From: Planococcus soli
GTDB lineage: Bacteria; Bacillota; Bacilli; Bacillales_A; Planococcaceae
Direction: 5' to 3'
Assembly: GCF_016881065.1 (NCBI RefSeq)
Contig: NZ_WXYN01000003.1
Coordinates: 194-64,193 of the forward strand
Length of the DNA stretch: 64,000 nt
The stretch's first letter is position 1, and each line of letters opens with the position of its first letter. The notes below the pieces were generated by a model that was not told the origin of the DNA, did no database searches, and was given only the letters and a program-made list of their open reading frames with translations. A program made the position numbers and the translations under genes. Shown piece by piece: positions 28,834 to 38,004 of this stretch.

Positions 28834-30195
28834 ATGGCACAGATCGAAGAATTATTGGGCACTATCAGCGGTTACGTATGGGGACCGCCTTTATTGATTT
28901 TATTAGTAGGTACTGGAATTTTCTTAACTGTCCGACTCGGCGTTCTGCAGGTCCGTCTATTGCCTTACGCCTTGAAATTGGTTTTCACTAAAAATACGGA
29001 TACAACTTCTAAAGGGGATATCAGTCATTTCCAGGCTCTTTCCACCGCAATGGCGGCGACGGTCGGAACCGGTAATATCGTCGGTGTCGCAACAGCGGTC
29101 ATTCTAGGCGGACCGGGTGCCGTCTTCTGGATGTGGTTTTCTGCATTTTTCGGAATGGCCACTAAATATGGTGAAGCCGTGCTTGCAGTCAAATACCGTG
29201 TAGTCGATGCCAGAGGCCAAATGGCTGGCGGACCGATGTACTATCTTGAGCATGGATTGAAACAGAAATGGCTTGCTGTCTTGTTCGCTGTTTTTGGGGC
29301 GATTGCCGCCTTTGGAATTGGAAACGGTACGCAATCAAACTCTGTAGCATCAGTTGTTCGTGATACTTTCAGCGTTCCGACATGGGTTACTGGAATTATT
29401 TTAACTATTTTCACAGCATTGGTATTGCTTGGCGGCATTAAGAGTATCGGCCGCGTCACTTCATACTTTGTTCCTTTTATGGCGCTTTTCTACATAATCG
29501 CAGGAATTATTATTATGATCTTCAATATGGAGCTGATTCCTGGAGCGTTTGCTACAATCTTCAGTGCGGCATTTACTGGTGAAGCTGCAGTCGGTGGCGC
29601 TATTGGTGCCGCTATCCGCTATGGTGTGGCACGAGGCGTATTCTCCAACGAAGCAGGGCTTGGATCTGCTCCGATTGCTGCCGCTGCCGCTATCACGGAT
29701 CTTCCTGGACGCCAGGCATTGGTCTCCATGACACAGGTGTTTTTCGATACCATCATCATCTGTTCAATTACAGGTGTCACAATCGTTATGTCAGGCCTTT
29801 ATACAGATAAATCATTAGAAGGCGCAGCATTGACAACAGCTGCTTTTGAACAATTCCTCGGAGGCGCAGGACCAATTGTTGTAGCCATCGGATTGATTTT
29901 CTTTGCCTCTTCTACGATTATTGGTTGGTCTTATTACGGGGAGAAATGTTTCCAGTACTTGTTTAAAAACCCGGCATTGCTTGTCGTTTACCGCATCGCT
30001 TTCGTATTGATGGTGTTTGTCGGTGCAACCGTTTCTCTAGATGTTGTTTGGACATTCTCTGATGTTATGAATGGTCTGATGGCGTTCCCGAACTTGATCG
30101 GACTCCTTGGTTTGTCCGGCGTCATTGTTTACGAGACAAAACGCATCATCGCCAAAATCAAAGAAGAAAAAGAAGCCGAACGTGCTGGCAATTGA
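28834..30195 (+). CDS. Sodium:alanine/amino-acid symporter (AGCS family)
   Basis: This 453-residue secondary transporter has about eleven membrane helices and imports alanine, glycine or glutamine with sodium. Family signatures are visible: TVGTGNIVGVATAVILGGPG (about residue 71-90), WMWFSAFFGMATKYGE, GGPMYYLEHG and FSNEAGLGSAP. The cytosolic C-terminus is rich in Lys/Glu. AAAGGAGG lies close before the ATG. It could be AlsT or a related alanine carrier; the sequence alone does not fix the amino acid. Confidence 0.9.
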   Translation: MAQIEELLGTISGYVWGPPLLILLVGTGIFLTVRLGVLQVRLLPYALKLVFTKNTDTTSKGDISHFQALSTAMAATVGTGNIVGVATAVILGGPGAVFWMWFSAFFGMATKYGEAVLAVKYRVVDARGQMAGGPMYYLEHGLKQKWLAVLFAVFGAIAAFGIGNGTQSNSVASVVRDTFSVPTWVTGIILTIFTALVLLGGIKSIGRVTSYFVPFMALFYIIAGIIIMIFNMELIPGAFATIFSAAFTGEAAVGGAIGAAIRYGVARGVFSNEAGLGSAPIAAAAAITDLPGRQALVSMTQVFFDTIIICSITGVTIVMSGLYTDKSLEGAALTTAAFEQFLGGAGPIVVAIGLIFFASSTIIGWSYYGEKCFQYLFKNPALLVVYRIAFVLMVFVGATVSLDVVWTFSDVMNGLMAFPNLIGLLGLSGVIVYETKRIIAKIKEEKEAERAGN

Positions 30196-30253
30196 CATTG
30201 CATTTGAATAATGAAATGATAAAGCATATCCACCTGAAAGGCAGGAACTTATC

Positions 30254-30475
30254 ATGGACTTATCAAAACCATCTCCAGAAAATGTCAGCTATATGATTGA
30301 AGAAATAAAAGCGAAATTGCGCATGGTTAATGTCGACGCAATGAAAGCTGAACATTTCAACGCATCACAGTACGAAGACTTGCATGAACTGTATGAAATG
30401 GTCTCAACACGTGACAAGTTCAGTACAAGTGAAATGCAGGCCATCGCAACGGAACTTGGTTCTTTGCGCAAATAA
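30254..30475 (+). CDS. yfkK: YfkK family protein (UPF0435/DUF1128)
   Basis: This 73-residue soluble helical protein matches the DUF1128 family in length and pattern: [20 protein letters not shown] and [18 protein letters not shown]. The function is unknown. It lies 58 nt after the symporter gene in the same direction and may be read from it. A strong terminator follows. Confidence 0.85.
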   Translation: MDLSKPSPENVSYMIEEIKAKLRMVNVDAMKAEHFNASQYEDLHELYEMVSTRDKFSTSEMQAIATELGSLRK

Positions 30476-30484
30476 GGCAAATTG

Positions 30485-30525
30485 AAATGCCCTGAAGGAA
30501 TGTTCCTTCAGGGCATTTTTTTGCT
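30485..30525. terminator. Bidirectional terminator after yfkK
   Basis: AAATGCCCTGAAGGAA pairs perfectly with TTCCTTCAGGGCATTT over a 2-nt loop, followed by T7. On the minus strand it would end the transcript that runs through repeat array 2. Confidence 0.85.
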
Positions 30526-30547
30526 GAATCGAATATTTACACTTTTT

Positions 30548-30809
30548 TAACGGTCGCCTTAGCTTTTCTCTGTCCAGCTTCAGAAGCCAGGTTCTCGGGT
30601 CATAAGCCAACCCGTCTGTGCGACTAAAACACGTCGCTTCGCCGGTCTGTCTTATGCCTGTCGAACCTTAACGGCTTCTTCAGCTTTTCTTTGTCCAGCT
30701 TCAGCGACCTGCTCCTCGGATCATAAGCAGCACTTCCTGTGCGGCAAAATACCCCGCTTCGGAAGTGCTGCTTATGTCTGTCGGAGCAAAACGATCGCCT
30801 CAGCTTTTC
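30548..30809 (-). repeat. Structured repeat array 2 (two full units and a fragment)
   Basis: On the minus strand unit a spans 30692-30809 (118 nt), unit b 30571-30689 (119 nt), and a 5' fragment follows at about 30548-30568. Each full unit runs from GAAAAGC to GAAGCTGGACA. Unit a has a 16-bp perfect stem (CATAAGCAGCACTTCC with its complement); unit b is closed by AGAAGCC/GGCTTCT. The array starts inside the last codons of the methyltransferase gene and supplies its stop codon. Confidence 0.88.
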
Positions 30810-31786
30810 TTTTCATACTGCACAATATACCAGCCGCCTTCTTTTATGACGGTTTGGATGCTGAGCAATTCGAGTCCTGCATGTTCTCCCCACTGGGCTA
30901 ACTCTTGGCGCGCGGGCAGGCGGTAGAGGTTGTCGAATGATGAGAAGAAGCTGTTGAAGACGTTAGCGAATGGGGTACTATCGCTATCTCCAGCAATCGG
31001 CGTTACTACCGAAAGAATTCCTTCTTCTTTTATCCAGCTGGACAGTTCAGTGAAGAGGTCCTGGCGTTTTTCGAGGTCGATATAGTGGATGACGTTGTTC
31101 ATCATGACCATTCCTTGCAGTTGGACAGGTTTGTATTTCCATAGATCAGCATTTTCAATGGAAACGTTCTGATTATCTCTGGTCAGGCTTTTCGCAACTT
31201 CGGTTACAGCAGGGCTAATCTCAATTCCGGTGAAATGCGTATTCGGAAAGCGTTCAGCCAATTTCTTGATATAGCCGCCTTCTCCACAGCCGATATCCAA
31301 TACAGTATCAACATCTTTCCCTTTTAGGCGTCTGGACATCTTCGGCAATGCCAGTACTTCCAGCAATCGGCTCGTTTCAGCAACGGTCGGCGCATGCTTT
31401 TCTTCATCAAAATGCAGACGTTCCTGCTTGCGCATCATTTCCGGATAATTCAATAATGTCGGAATATGCAGCTCCATCATTTCCTTCAGCAGCACCCCGG
31501 AAGAATTATTGCCTTTCGGTTTCGGCAACTTCCAGGCGTTCCATGTTTTATAGCGATTTCTTCCTGCTTCTTTCAGGTGGCCGATGGATACTCCAACCCT
31601 CACCCATTGGTTCAGCAGATCTTCGTCCAATTGCAAGGCATCCGCCACATCAAATTTTGTTACCGGACGTTCGAAAGCTTTAAATAAATCCAATTCATAG
31701 CCTACGTACGCGTGCCAGCTGTATAAAAAAGGTTCGTTGCGCTTCATGTACATTCTTGCTTTAAACATTTTCATGACATCAATCAT
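30800..31786 (-). CDS. Class I SAM-dependent methyltransferase with N-terminal helical domain
   Basis: This 328-residue protein's N-terminal part (about 1-90) looks like the dimerisation/winged-helix domain of O-methyltransferases (KFDVADALQLDEDLLNQWVRVG). The SAM site is VLDIGCGEGGYIKKLA (about residue 166), followed by GIEISP and MMNNVIHYI. The acceptor is unknown. ATG at 31786 has GGAGGG 6 nt upstream and overlaps the stop of the upstream monooxygenase by four bases (ATGA), so the pair is co-translated. The last two codons and the stop are contributed by the edge of a repeat unit. Confidence 0.82.
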   Translation of the reverse strand: MIDVMKMFKARMYMKRNEPFLYSWHAYVGYELDLFKAFERPVTKFDVADALQLDEDLLNQWVRVGVSIGHLKEAGRNRYKTWNAWKLPKPKGNNSSGVLLKEMMELHIPTLLNYPEMMRKQERLHFDEEKHAPTVAETSRLLEVLALPKMSRRLKGKDVDTVLDIGCGEGGYIKKLAERFPNTHFTGIEISPAVTEVAKSLTRDNQNVSIENADLWKYKPVQLQGMVMMNNVIHYIDLEKRQDLFTELSSWIKEEGILSVVTPIAGDSDSTPFANVFNSFFSSFDNLYRLPARQELAQWGEHAGLELLSIQTVIKEGGWYIVQYEKKS

Positions 31787-33090
31787 ATGAGTCCCTCCGC
31801 TTTCCATGGGTAATCTTCTTCCTGTGTATAATATTTCATTTCTTTTGTGTCATCCGTCAAATCTTTCATGCGGACAGGCATAATGCCCCCCTGGATAAAG
31901 CGGTCACGGAAATTCTCTTTCCACATGCCAAGTCCCGAAACGTTCAACATCTGCTTAAAGTGGAGAATTGGATCTTCCTCCATACGCTCGAATGTCCGCT
32001 GGCGTAAATAGCTCACCGGTTTGAACGGGAACGAGTAGGCAAGTGCCGCCAAATGGCTCAGCTGAATTACATGGTCTGCACGCTTATAGCGGACAGTTTC
32101 AAACCACTTTAAATTACTGGTGTTCATTTTTCCTTCTTTAAACATATCTGCCGCCAATTCACCCAGAATATCAGCATCCTGAATTGCCATATTCATTCCT
32201 TCACCTGCCATCGGATGCACAGCATGGCAGGCATCGCCAATAATTGCCTTGGTGCCTTTTACATAAGAATCGGCATGATACATGACCGGAATCATCAATT
32301 GGATTTTCTTCCAATCCGTCAATTTCTGAACATAACCGTCTACTGCGGGTGCCAGATCGGTATACAATTTATGAAAGTGACTTATCGGCTTTTCTTTCAA
32401 CTGCTTGTAATCTCCAGGCGGAATCAAATACACGCTGCGCACTTGGTCGTCAGGCAGCGGGAAAAGACCCAAAAAGCGATTGTAGGTGGATATGATTTTC
32501 CCATCTGTAAAACTTTCTGAACGCGGAAACGTCACTGTCAGAAAATGATGATTGTAGGTGGTCTGCTTAACTTCGATTTCCATCGCTTTTCGCGTGACCG
32601 AAGACCGACCCTCGGCACCAAAGAAAAATTGTGCCTCTACTTCGAATTTTTCTGTCCCTTTTTGAAGCAAAGCCGTTTTTTCTCCATAGCCTTTGCAGGA
32701 AGTACCTTTTAAATAATGAAAGTTTTCATATTCTGAAGCTGCTTTTAAAATAACGGATTTCAATTCTTCGTGATGCATCATGTATGCTGCATTATACTTG
32801 CCTGGCAGCACACTGTAATCCATGAATGCCTGGTCTTTCACTTGCAGGGTGCTTGAAAGTTCAAGCATATCCAGTACTTTAATTTCATTTGAACGATCAC
32901 ATATTTGTTTGTACAGTCCGAGGCCATCAAATATCTGCATACTTTTTGGCTGCAGAAGCTCGCCCTTGTAGGTAGGCGCTTTAACAGCCATTCGTTCGGC
33001 GAGAACCACATCGATTCCGCGCTGCACCAATTTTAAAGCGAGCGTCAATCCACCGATTCCACCCCCGCCTATAAATACGTCAGTTTTCAT
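31783..33090 (-). CDS. FAD-dependent monooxygenase (UbiH/aromatic hydroxylase type)
   Basis: This 435-residue flavoprotein of the p-hydroxybenzoate hydroxylase fold has the N-terminal FAD motif GGGGIGGLTLALKLVQRG, a middle motif FFGAEGRSSVTRK (DG-like) and GDACHAVHPMAGEGMNMAIQD that binds the flavin ribityl. It hydroxylates an unknown, probably aromatic, substrate with NAD(P)H and oxygen. ATG at 33090 has AAGGGG 9 nt upstream. It is translationally coupled to the methyltransferase, suggesting hydroxylation then O-methylation of one compound. No other biosynthetic genes are adjacent. Confidence 0.82.
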   Translation of the reverse strand: MKTDVFIGGGGIGGLTLALKLVQRGIDVVLAERMAVKAPTYKGELLQPKSMQIFDGLGLYKQICDRSNEIKVLDMLELSSTLQVKDQAFMDYSVLPGKYNAAYMMHHEELKSVILKAASEYENFHYLKGTSCKGYGEKTALLQKGTEKFEVEAQFFFGAEGRSSVTRKAMEIEVKQTTYNHHFLTVTFPRSESFTDGKIISTYNRFLGLFPLPDDQVRSVYLIPPGDYKQLKEKPISHFHKLYTDLAPAVDGYVQKLTDWKKIQLMIPVMYHADSYVKGTKAIIGDACHAVHPMAGEGMNMAIQDADILGELAADMFKEGKMNTSNLKWFETVRYKRADHVIQLSHLAALAYSFPFKPVSYLRQRTFERMEEDPILHFKQMLNVSGLGMWKENFRDRFIQGGIMPVRMKDLTDDTKEMKYYTQEEDYPWKAEGLI

Positions 33091-33158
33091 CTGCTTCATC
33101 CCCTTCTTTCTCCTTACCCTACCTTTATGAGACTGAAAACCCATAAAACCTCCCTAAC

Positions 33159-33190
33159 AAAAAAAGAAGCCCAAGGATGGACTTCTTTTC
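33159..33190 (-). terminator. Terminator after psuG
   Basis: On the minus strand GAAGTCC pairs with GGGCTTC (one G-U), extended by A/T pairs and followed by T7. Confidence 0.7.
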
Positions 33191-33201
33191 ACAAATTATT
33201 C

Positions 33202-34113
33202 TTAAAGTTGGTTATAAGCTGCAGCGAGCTGAGCTCCGACTTTCGCATTATGCTTAACCAGTTCGATATTGGCGACCAGGCTTTTCCCTTCAGTCAGCTC
33301 TTTGACTTTACCTAAAAGGAATGGCGTCACTTCTTTTCCTGAAATGCCATTGTCATTCGCTTCAGCCATTGCTTGAGCGATGATGCCATTGATGAACGAT
33401 TCCTCCAAAGCATGTTCTGCTGGAATCGGATTGGCGATAACTGCTCCGCCTTTTATTCCCAGATCCCATTTTGCTTTCAGCACTTTGGCGAGCTCGGCTG
33501 AGTCATCGCTGCGGAACGTCAGGTCAAAACCGCTTGAACGGGTATAGAATGCCGGCATTACATCTGTTTGGAACCCTATGACCGGAACGCCTTTCGTTTC
33601 CAAGTATTCCAATGTCAAACCAATATCCAAAATCGACTTCGCTCCTGCACAAACGACTGCGACTCCAGTGTTTGAAAGTTCTTCCAAATCAGCTGAAATA
33701 TCCATCGTTGTCTCAGCCCCTCTGTGCACCCCGCCAATCCCGCCGGTAGCGAAAACCCGAATGCCTGCAAGCTCTGCACAAATCATCGTTGCCGCTACTG
33801 TTGTAGCACCAATTTTTTTTGTTGCAATCAATTGGCCGATATCTCTTCTCGACACTTTGGAAACGCCCGGGCTGTTGCCGAGCAACTCCAATTCCTCCTC
33901 GGATAAACCAATCTTGATTTTGCCGTTCATAATCGCGATGGTTGCAGGAACTGCTCCATTGTCACGTATGATCTGCTCTACCATACGGGCCGTTTCAACA
34001 TTCTGCGGATAAGGCATGCCATGTGAGATGATGGTCGATTCGAGCGCCACGATCGGTTTTTTGCCCTCTATTGCTTGTTGTACTTCAGTTGAATAGGAAA
34101 TCATTGATGTCAT
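33202..34113 (-). CDS. psuG: Pseudouridine-5'-phosphate glycosidase
   Basis: The enzyme cleaves the C-C bond of pseudouridine 5'-phosphate to uracil and ribose 5-phosphate. It has 303 residues, the family size. Characteristic segments are [16 protein letters not shown] at the N-terminus, the lysine and glycine stretches around RRDIGQL and [11 protein letters not shown], and [10 protein letters not shown] with EEAL-like HALEESF. The start ATG overlaps the psuK stop by four bases. The pair forms the pseudouridine catabolic unit: kinase first, then glycosidase. Confidence 0.93.
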   Translation of the reverse strand: MTSMISYSTEVQQAIEGKKPIVALESTIISHGMPYPQNVETARMVEQIIRDNGAVPATIAIMNGKIKIGLSEEELELLGNSPGVSKVSRRDIGQLIATKKIGATTVAATMICAELAGIRVFATGGIGGVHRGAETTMDISADLEELSNTGVAVVCAGAKSILDIGLTLEYLETKGVPVIGFQTDVMPAFYTRSSGFDLTFRSDDSAELAKVLKAKWDLGIKGGAVIANPIPAEHALEESFINGIIAQAMAEANDNGISGKEVTPFLLGKVKELTEGKSLVANIELVKHNAKVGAQLAAAYNQL

Positions 34114-35204
34114 TGTAATTCCTCCAGTTCTTTTTGTAGTTGTGCAGCGTTTAATTCAAGACGTACTGTCGCATTGCTTTCCAATGTTTTGGCTGCATTG
34201 ACCATAGCCGTTTGAATAGTTAACTCAAATTCCTGGCCATCCATCACGCTGTGGATGATAGCACTGGAAAATGCATCGCCAGCTCCCGTTACATCCGTAA
34301 CCTGCTCGACTGGCATCGAGTGGTAATGGCGGATACCGTCAGCATTTCCAGCTACTGCTCCATCTTTTCCGCCTGTGATCACCACGGCTTCTGCTCCCCG
34401 TGCCAAGAGCTGCTCAGCAGCCTGATGCCAGCTATCCAGCGAATCAATGGATTGCTGCAAATATTTGCTTGCTTCGTCACGGTTCAGGATCAGCCAGCTT
34501 ATGCCTGTCAAATCATCGCTCAACCGCTCCATTTTTGGTGCAGACACCGGAATCACTGCCAGTGGAATTTTATTGGTTAAAGCCAGTCGCCGAACATATT
34601 CCAGCGTTTCCAGCGGACTGTTTAAATCGATGACGAGAAAAGCAGCCGACAATAGGACACTTTCATTTTTAGCGACGTATTCCGGCGTCATTAAATCATA
34701 GATTTTCATATCCGCCATGGCCAGCAGCATTTCGCCATCCGGCTCCAAGATTGCTGTATATGTCCCTGTTGAAAGCCCATCAATGGCTTTTGTCAGTTCA
34801 GTCGACATAAAAGAGTTCGAAGCAGCCTCTATTAAATTCCATTCCGGATCATTGCCGACAATCGACAAGAGTTTGACGGAACGGCCAAGCCGCCCCAGAT
34901 TCTCAGCAACGTTTCGTGCGACACCTCCGACACTGCCTGAAACCGATGCAGGATTTGAGGTTCCCATCTGTGCAGGCTGGTCCATCAAAAATTTTCTGTC
35001 GACATTGGCGCCGCCGATGCAAATTACCGTTTTTTCCTCCGGCAAAACGTATGCACGCCCAAGAATTTTTCCTTGGCGCATCAGATTCGAAATAAAGTTG
35101 GCAAGCGATGGCCTGGACATATTCAAGTGCTCCGCCATTTCCTGTTGGGATAGATATGGGTTGCGGCGTATCAGTTCCAGCACTTCCACTTCTTTCTGAT
35201 TCAT
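34110..35204 (-). CDS. psuK: Pseudouridine kinase (PfkB family) with N-terminal winged helix
   Basis: This 364-residue protein has residues 1-58 as a winged-helix domain ([21 protein letters not shown] as helix-turn-helix). Residues 62-364 are a PfkB sugar kinase with [11 protein letters not shown] and [15 protein letters not shown], which has the catalytic Asp. It phosphorylates pseudouridine at the 5' position; the DNA-binding domain suggests it also senses nucleoside to control its operon. ATG at 35204 follows GGAGG by 7 nt. The divergent intergenic region contains an 11-bp inverted repeat that could be its operator. Confidence 0.88.
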   Translation of the reverse strand: MNQKEVEVLELIRRNPYLSQQEMAEHLNMSRPSLANFISNLMRQGKILGRAYVLPEEKTVICIGGANVDRKFLMDQPAQMGTSNPASVSGSVGGVARNVAENLGRLGRSVKLLSIVGNDPEWNLIEAASNSFMSTELTKAIDGLSTGTYTAILEPDGEMLLAMADMKIYDLMTPEYVAKNESVLLSAAFLVIDLNSPLETLEYVRRLALTNKIPLAVIPVSAPKMERLSDDLTGISWLILNRDEASKYLQQSIDSLDSWHQAAEQLLARGAEAVVITGGKDGAVAGNADGIRHYHSMPVEQVTDVTGAGDAFSSAIIHSVMDGQEFELTIQTAMVNAAKTLESNATVRLELNAAQLQKELEELQ

Positions 35205-35243
35205 TTCAACACCTCCGTTCAAACATTTGTTTAAATCATAAAC

Positions 35244-35294
35244 TTTTATAACGAAAAAGGCAAGGGAAATATTATTTCGAATATCGTTATAAAA
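35244..35294. promoter_or_regulatory. Inverted repeat between psuK and the M29 aminopeptidase
   Basis: TTTTATAACGA (35244-35254) is repeated in inverted form as TCGTTATAAAA (35284-35294), with 29 nt between. A second small inverted repeat, GTTTA-N5-TAAAC, lies at 35229-35243. Both are in the only regulatory gap available to psuK, which carries a DNA-binding domain. Confidence 0.55.
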
Positions 35295-35351
35295 CATTGC
35301 AGGGGGTGACTGAAAATTGCTACTATAGAGGAGATGAGAGGAGAGATTTAT

Positions 35352-36584
35352 TTGACATCTTTTAATGAAAAGTTAACCCGCTATGCTGAACTGGCTGTAA
35401 AAGTGGGAGTAAATATTCAATCTGGCCAGCAGCTTTATATTGCTGCTGCAATTGAGGCTGCACCACTGGTTCGTTTGATTACTCAAAAAGCTTACGAAAC
35501 AGGAGCTAAGCAAGTGTATGTCGACTGGAACGATGATGCCATTTCACGTCTGCGCTTTGAAATGGCGCCAGAAGATTCGTTTTCAGAGTATCCGGCCTGG
35601 AAAGTACAGGAACGGGAGCAATTGGCTGACCAAGGGGCTGCTTTTATCAGTGTCGTATCACAAAGCCCGGACCTTTTAGCCGGAATCGACTCGAAGCGCA
35701 TTGCCGCTTTCCAAAAAGCGACTGGGCAGGCATTGAGCAAATACCGCCAATACGTCCAATCGGATAAAATCAGCTGGACTGTTATTGCAGCTCCTTCCCA
35801 AAAATGGGCTGCGAAAGTCTTTCCGGATGTACCGGCAGAGCAGCAAATTGATACGCTATGGGATGCGATCTTTAAAGCAGTCCGCGCAGATCTCGATCAG
35901 CCGATTGAGGCATGGAGTGAGCATGACCAGTTGCTTCATACAAAGGTCGATTATTTGAACGGCAAGAAATACGCCAAACTTCATTACACGTCACCGAAAA
36001 CTGATTTGGAAGTGGCTCTTCCAGATGGCCATCTATGGTGTGGAGCTGGATCGATCAATGAAAAAGGCGATGCTTTCATGGCGAACATGCCAACTGAAGA
36101 AGTGTTTACAGTACCGCATAAAACGGGTGTAAACGGCTATGTATCCAGTACAAAGCCTTTGAGCTATGGAGGAAACATCATCGACGATTTCAAAGTCACA
36201 TTCAAAGACGGAAAAATTGTCGACGTGACAGCTGCGCAAGGCGAAGACGTCCTGAAACAACTTGTTGCAACCGACGAAGGATCGCATTTCCTTGGCGAAG
36301 TGGCATTGGTTCCCCATCAGTCACCAATTTCCGATTCGAATATTTTATTCTATAACACCTTGTTCGATGAAAACGCATCAAACCATTTTGCCATCGGAAG
36401 CGCTTACGCATTCTGTATTGAAGGCGGAAAGACGATGTCCCAGGAAGAGTTGTTGAAAAATGGCTTGAACCAAAGCATCACGCATGTCGATTTCATGGTC
36501 GGCTCTTCAGAAATGGACATCGATGGAATCTTGGAAGACGGATCGCGTGAGGCAATTTTCCGCGGCGGCAATTGGGCATTTTAA
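35352..36584 (+). CDS. Aminopeptidase, M29 family (copy 1)
   Basis: This 410-residue metallo-aminopeptidase of the AmpS/thermophilic aminopeptidase family has expected metal ligands in NMPTEEVFT, GEVALVPHQSPIS and LFDENASNHFAIG. The start is TTG at 35352 with GAGGAG 8 nt upstream, giving MTSFNEKLTRYAEL, which aligns with the start of the second copy at 47323-48552. An in-frame ATG at 35334 lies directly against its only purine-rich stretch and is rejected. It is cytosolic and releases N-terminal residues from peptides, a fit with the peptide import genes. Confidence 0.9.
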   Translation: MTSFNEKLTRYAELAVKVGVNIQSGQQLYIAAAIEAAPLVRLITQKAYETGAKQVYVDWNDDAISRLRFEMAPEDSFSEYPAWKVQEREQLADQGAAFISVVSQSPDLLAGIDSKRIAAFQKATGQALSKYRQYVQSDKISWTVIAAPSQKWAAKVFPDVPAEQQIDTLWDAIFKAVRADLDQPIEAWSEHDQLLHTKVDYLNGKKYAKLHYTSPKTDLEVALPDGHLWCGAGSINEKGDAFMANMPTEEVFTVPHKTGVNGYVSSTKPLSYGGNIIDDFKVTFKDGKIVDVTAAQGEDVLKQLVATDEGSHFLGEVALVPHQSPISDSNILFYNTLFDENASNHFAIGSAYAFCIEGGKTMSQEELLKNGLNQSITHVDFMVGSSEMDIDGILEDGSREAIFRGGNWAF

Positions 36585-36669
36585 GTATCGATAATTCGAC
36601 ACTTATTTTTTCCGGTAAAATCATGTATACTTAACATTGATAATTACAGTTTAGAGAGGAGTTATCATT

Positions 36670-36810
36670 ATGTTTTATGGCATTACTGTCACACTCGGCT
36701 TTATGGTCGTAATTTTCTTGTTTTTCTTCACGCTTCTACACTTTCTTGGGAAAGAGCTGCATCCGCACGACGCGGAGCATGTAGACCCTATTCCTGAAAA
36801 AAAATACTAA
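36670..36810 (+). CDS. Small single-helix membrane protein
   Basis: This 46-residue ORF has a good ribosome site (GAGGAG, 8-9 nt before the ATG) and an extended -10-like TGTATACT upstream. The first 25 residues form one hydrophobic helix (ITVTLGFMVVIFLFFFTLL), followed by a short cytosolic or external tail rich in His, Asp, Glu and Lys. It is followed by its own terminator, which supports a real transcription unit. I do not recognise the family. It lies before mreBH, but a terminator separates the two. Confidence 0.65.
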   Translation: MFYGITVTLGFMVVIFLFFFTLLHFLGKELHPHDAEHVDPIPEKKY

Positions 36811-36816
36811 GCGACT

Positions 36817-36848
36817 AAAACCGGCTTCTTCATTGAAGCCGGTTTTTA
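36817..36848 (+). terminator. Terminator after the small membrane protein
   Basis: AAAACCGGCTTC pairs with GAAGCCGGTTTT across a 6-nt loop. Confidence 0.8.
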
Positions 36849-36992
36849 TGTTCTCTGCTACGTAAGCCGGATAAAATATAAATGTTTTATCCATTTCTCT
36901 GCCCTTTAGGTCCCTTCGGCTCTTTCGCTTACTCTTTGGCAATGGTAAAATCCGTACTAGTTAGCGTCTTTATTCATAGGAGGAATTTATAT

Positions 36993-38000
36993 ATGTTTTC
37001 TGCAATAGATATCGGTATCGATTTAGGAACCGCGAATATATTAGTTTATACAAAAGCAAAAGGCATCATCATAAATGAACCTTCTGTCGTAGCACTGGAT
37101 GCGAAAACACGCGCAGTGCTGGCAGTTGGAGATGAAGCAAAAGCCATGCTCGGCAAAGCTCCCGACTCCATCCTGGTTATCCGCCCCTTAAAAGACGGAG
37201 TCATTGCAGACTTTGATGTCACCAGAGACCTCTTGAAAATCATTATGCAAAGAGCAGCAAAACAACTCGGCAGTGCTTACCGGAAACCCAATGTTATGGT
37301 TTGTACGCCTTCTGGAGCCACGACAGTAGAACGCCGCGCAATCCACGATGCGGTAAAACAAAGCGGTGCTAAAACCGTTCACTTGATCGAAGAAACCGTA
37401 GCGGCTGCTATTGGCGCAGATCTGCCCATCAGTGAACCGGTCGCAAGCGTCATTGTGGATATAGGCGGCGGCACCACAGAAGTCGGCATCATTTCATTTG
37501 GCGGAGTGGTTTCTTCAAACACTGTCAAAGTGGCCGGCGACCGCATGGACGAAGACATCATCCAATACGTCCGCAAGCATTACAATATCCTGATCGGTGA
37601 ACGCACTGCCGAAAATATCAAAAAGGAAATCGGCTATGCGCCAGTTCCCCATGAAGTGAAGCATATGGAAATCCGAGGCCGCGACATCATGAGCGGCTTG
37701 CCGAAAACCATCACGTTGAGTTCTCTTGAAACCCAGGAAGCACTTAAGGAATCATTATCCGCTATTTTGGAGTGCATCCGCGCCACCTTGGAAAATTGCC
37801 CGGCCGAATTGTCCGGCGATATGGTTGACCAGGGAGTCGTCATTTCGGGAGGCGGCGCTCTTCTAAAAGGCATGCAGGAATGGCTGTCAAAAGAAATATC
37901 TGTCCCAGTTCATATTGCCCCGCAGCCTCTCGAATCGGTCGCCATCGGAACAGGCCTGTCACTAGACATGATTAAGCAATTAGAGAAAATGTCCCGGTAA
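36993..38000 (+). CDS. mreBH: Actin-like cell-shape protein MreBH
   Basis: This 335-residue bacterial actin forms membrane-associated filaments that guide lateral cell-wall synthesis. Phosphate and adenosine motifs are [25 protein letters not shown] and [12 protein letters not shown]. The N-terminus [14 protein letters not shown] and the exact length equal B. subtilis MreBH rather than MreB or Mbl, and the gene stands alone, not in an mreCD operon. ATG at 36993 has AGGAGG 9 nt upstream; the 37-codon longer reading has no ribosome site. A repeat array begins 4 nt after its stop. Confidence 0.88.
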   Translation: MFSAIDIGIDLGTANILVYTKAKGIIINEPSVVALDAKTRAVLAVGDEAKAMLGKAPDSILVIRPLKDGVIADFDVTRDLLKIIMQRAAKQLGSAYRKPNVMVCTPSGATTVERRAIHDAVKQSGAKTVHLIEETVAAAIGADLPISEPVASVIVDIGGGTTEVGIISFGGVVSSNTVKVAGDRMDEDIIQYVRKHYNILIGERTAENIKKEIGYAPVPHEVKHMEIRGRDIMSGLPKTITLSSLETQEALKESLSAILECIRATLENCPAELSGDMVDQGVVISGGGALLKGMQEWLSKEISVPVHIAPQPLESVAIGTGLSLDMIKQLEKMSR

Positions 38001-38004
38001 CAAA

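Noticed and set aside
31783-35204. Monooxygenase, methyltransferase and psu genes as one gene cluster
   Set aside because: A terminator at 33159-33190 separates psuG from the monooxygenase gene, so they are separate units.
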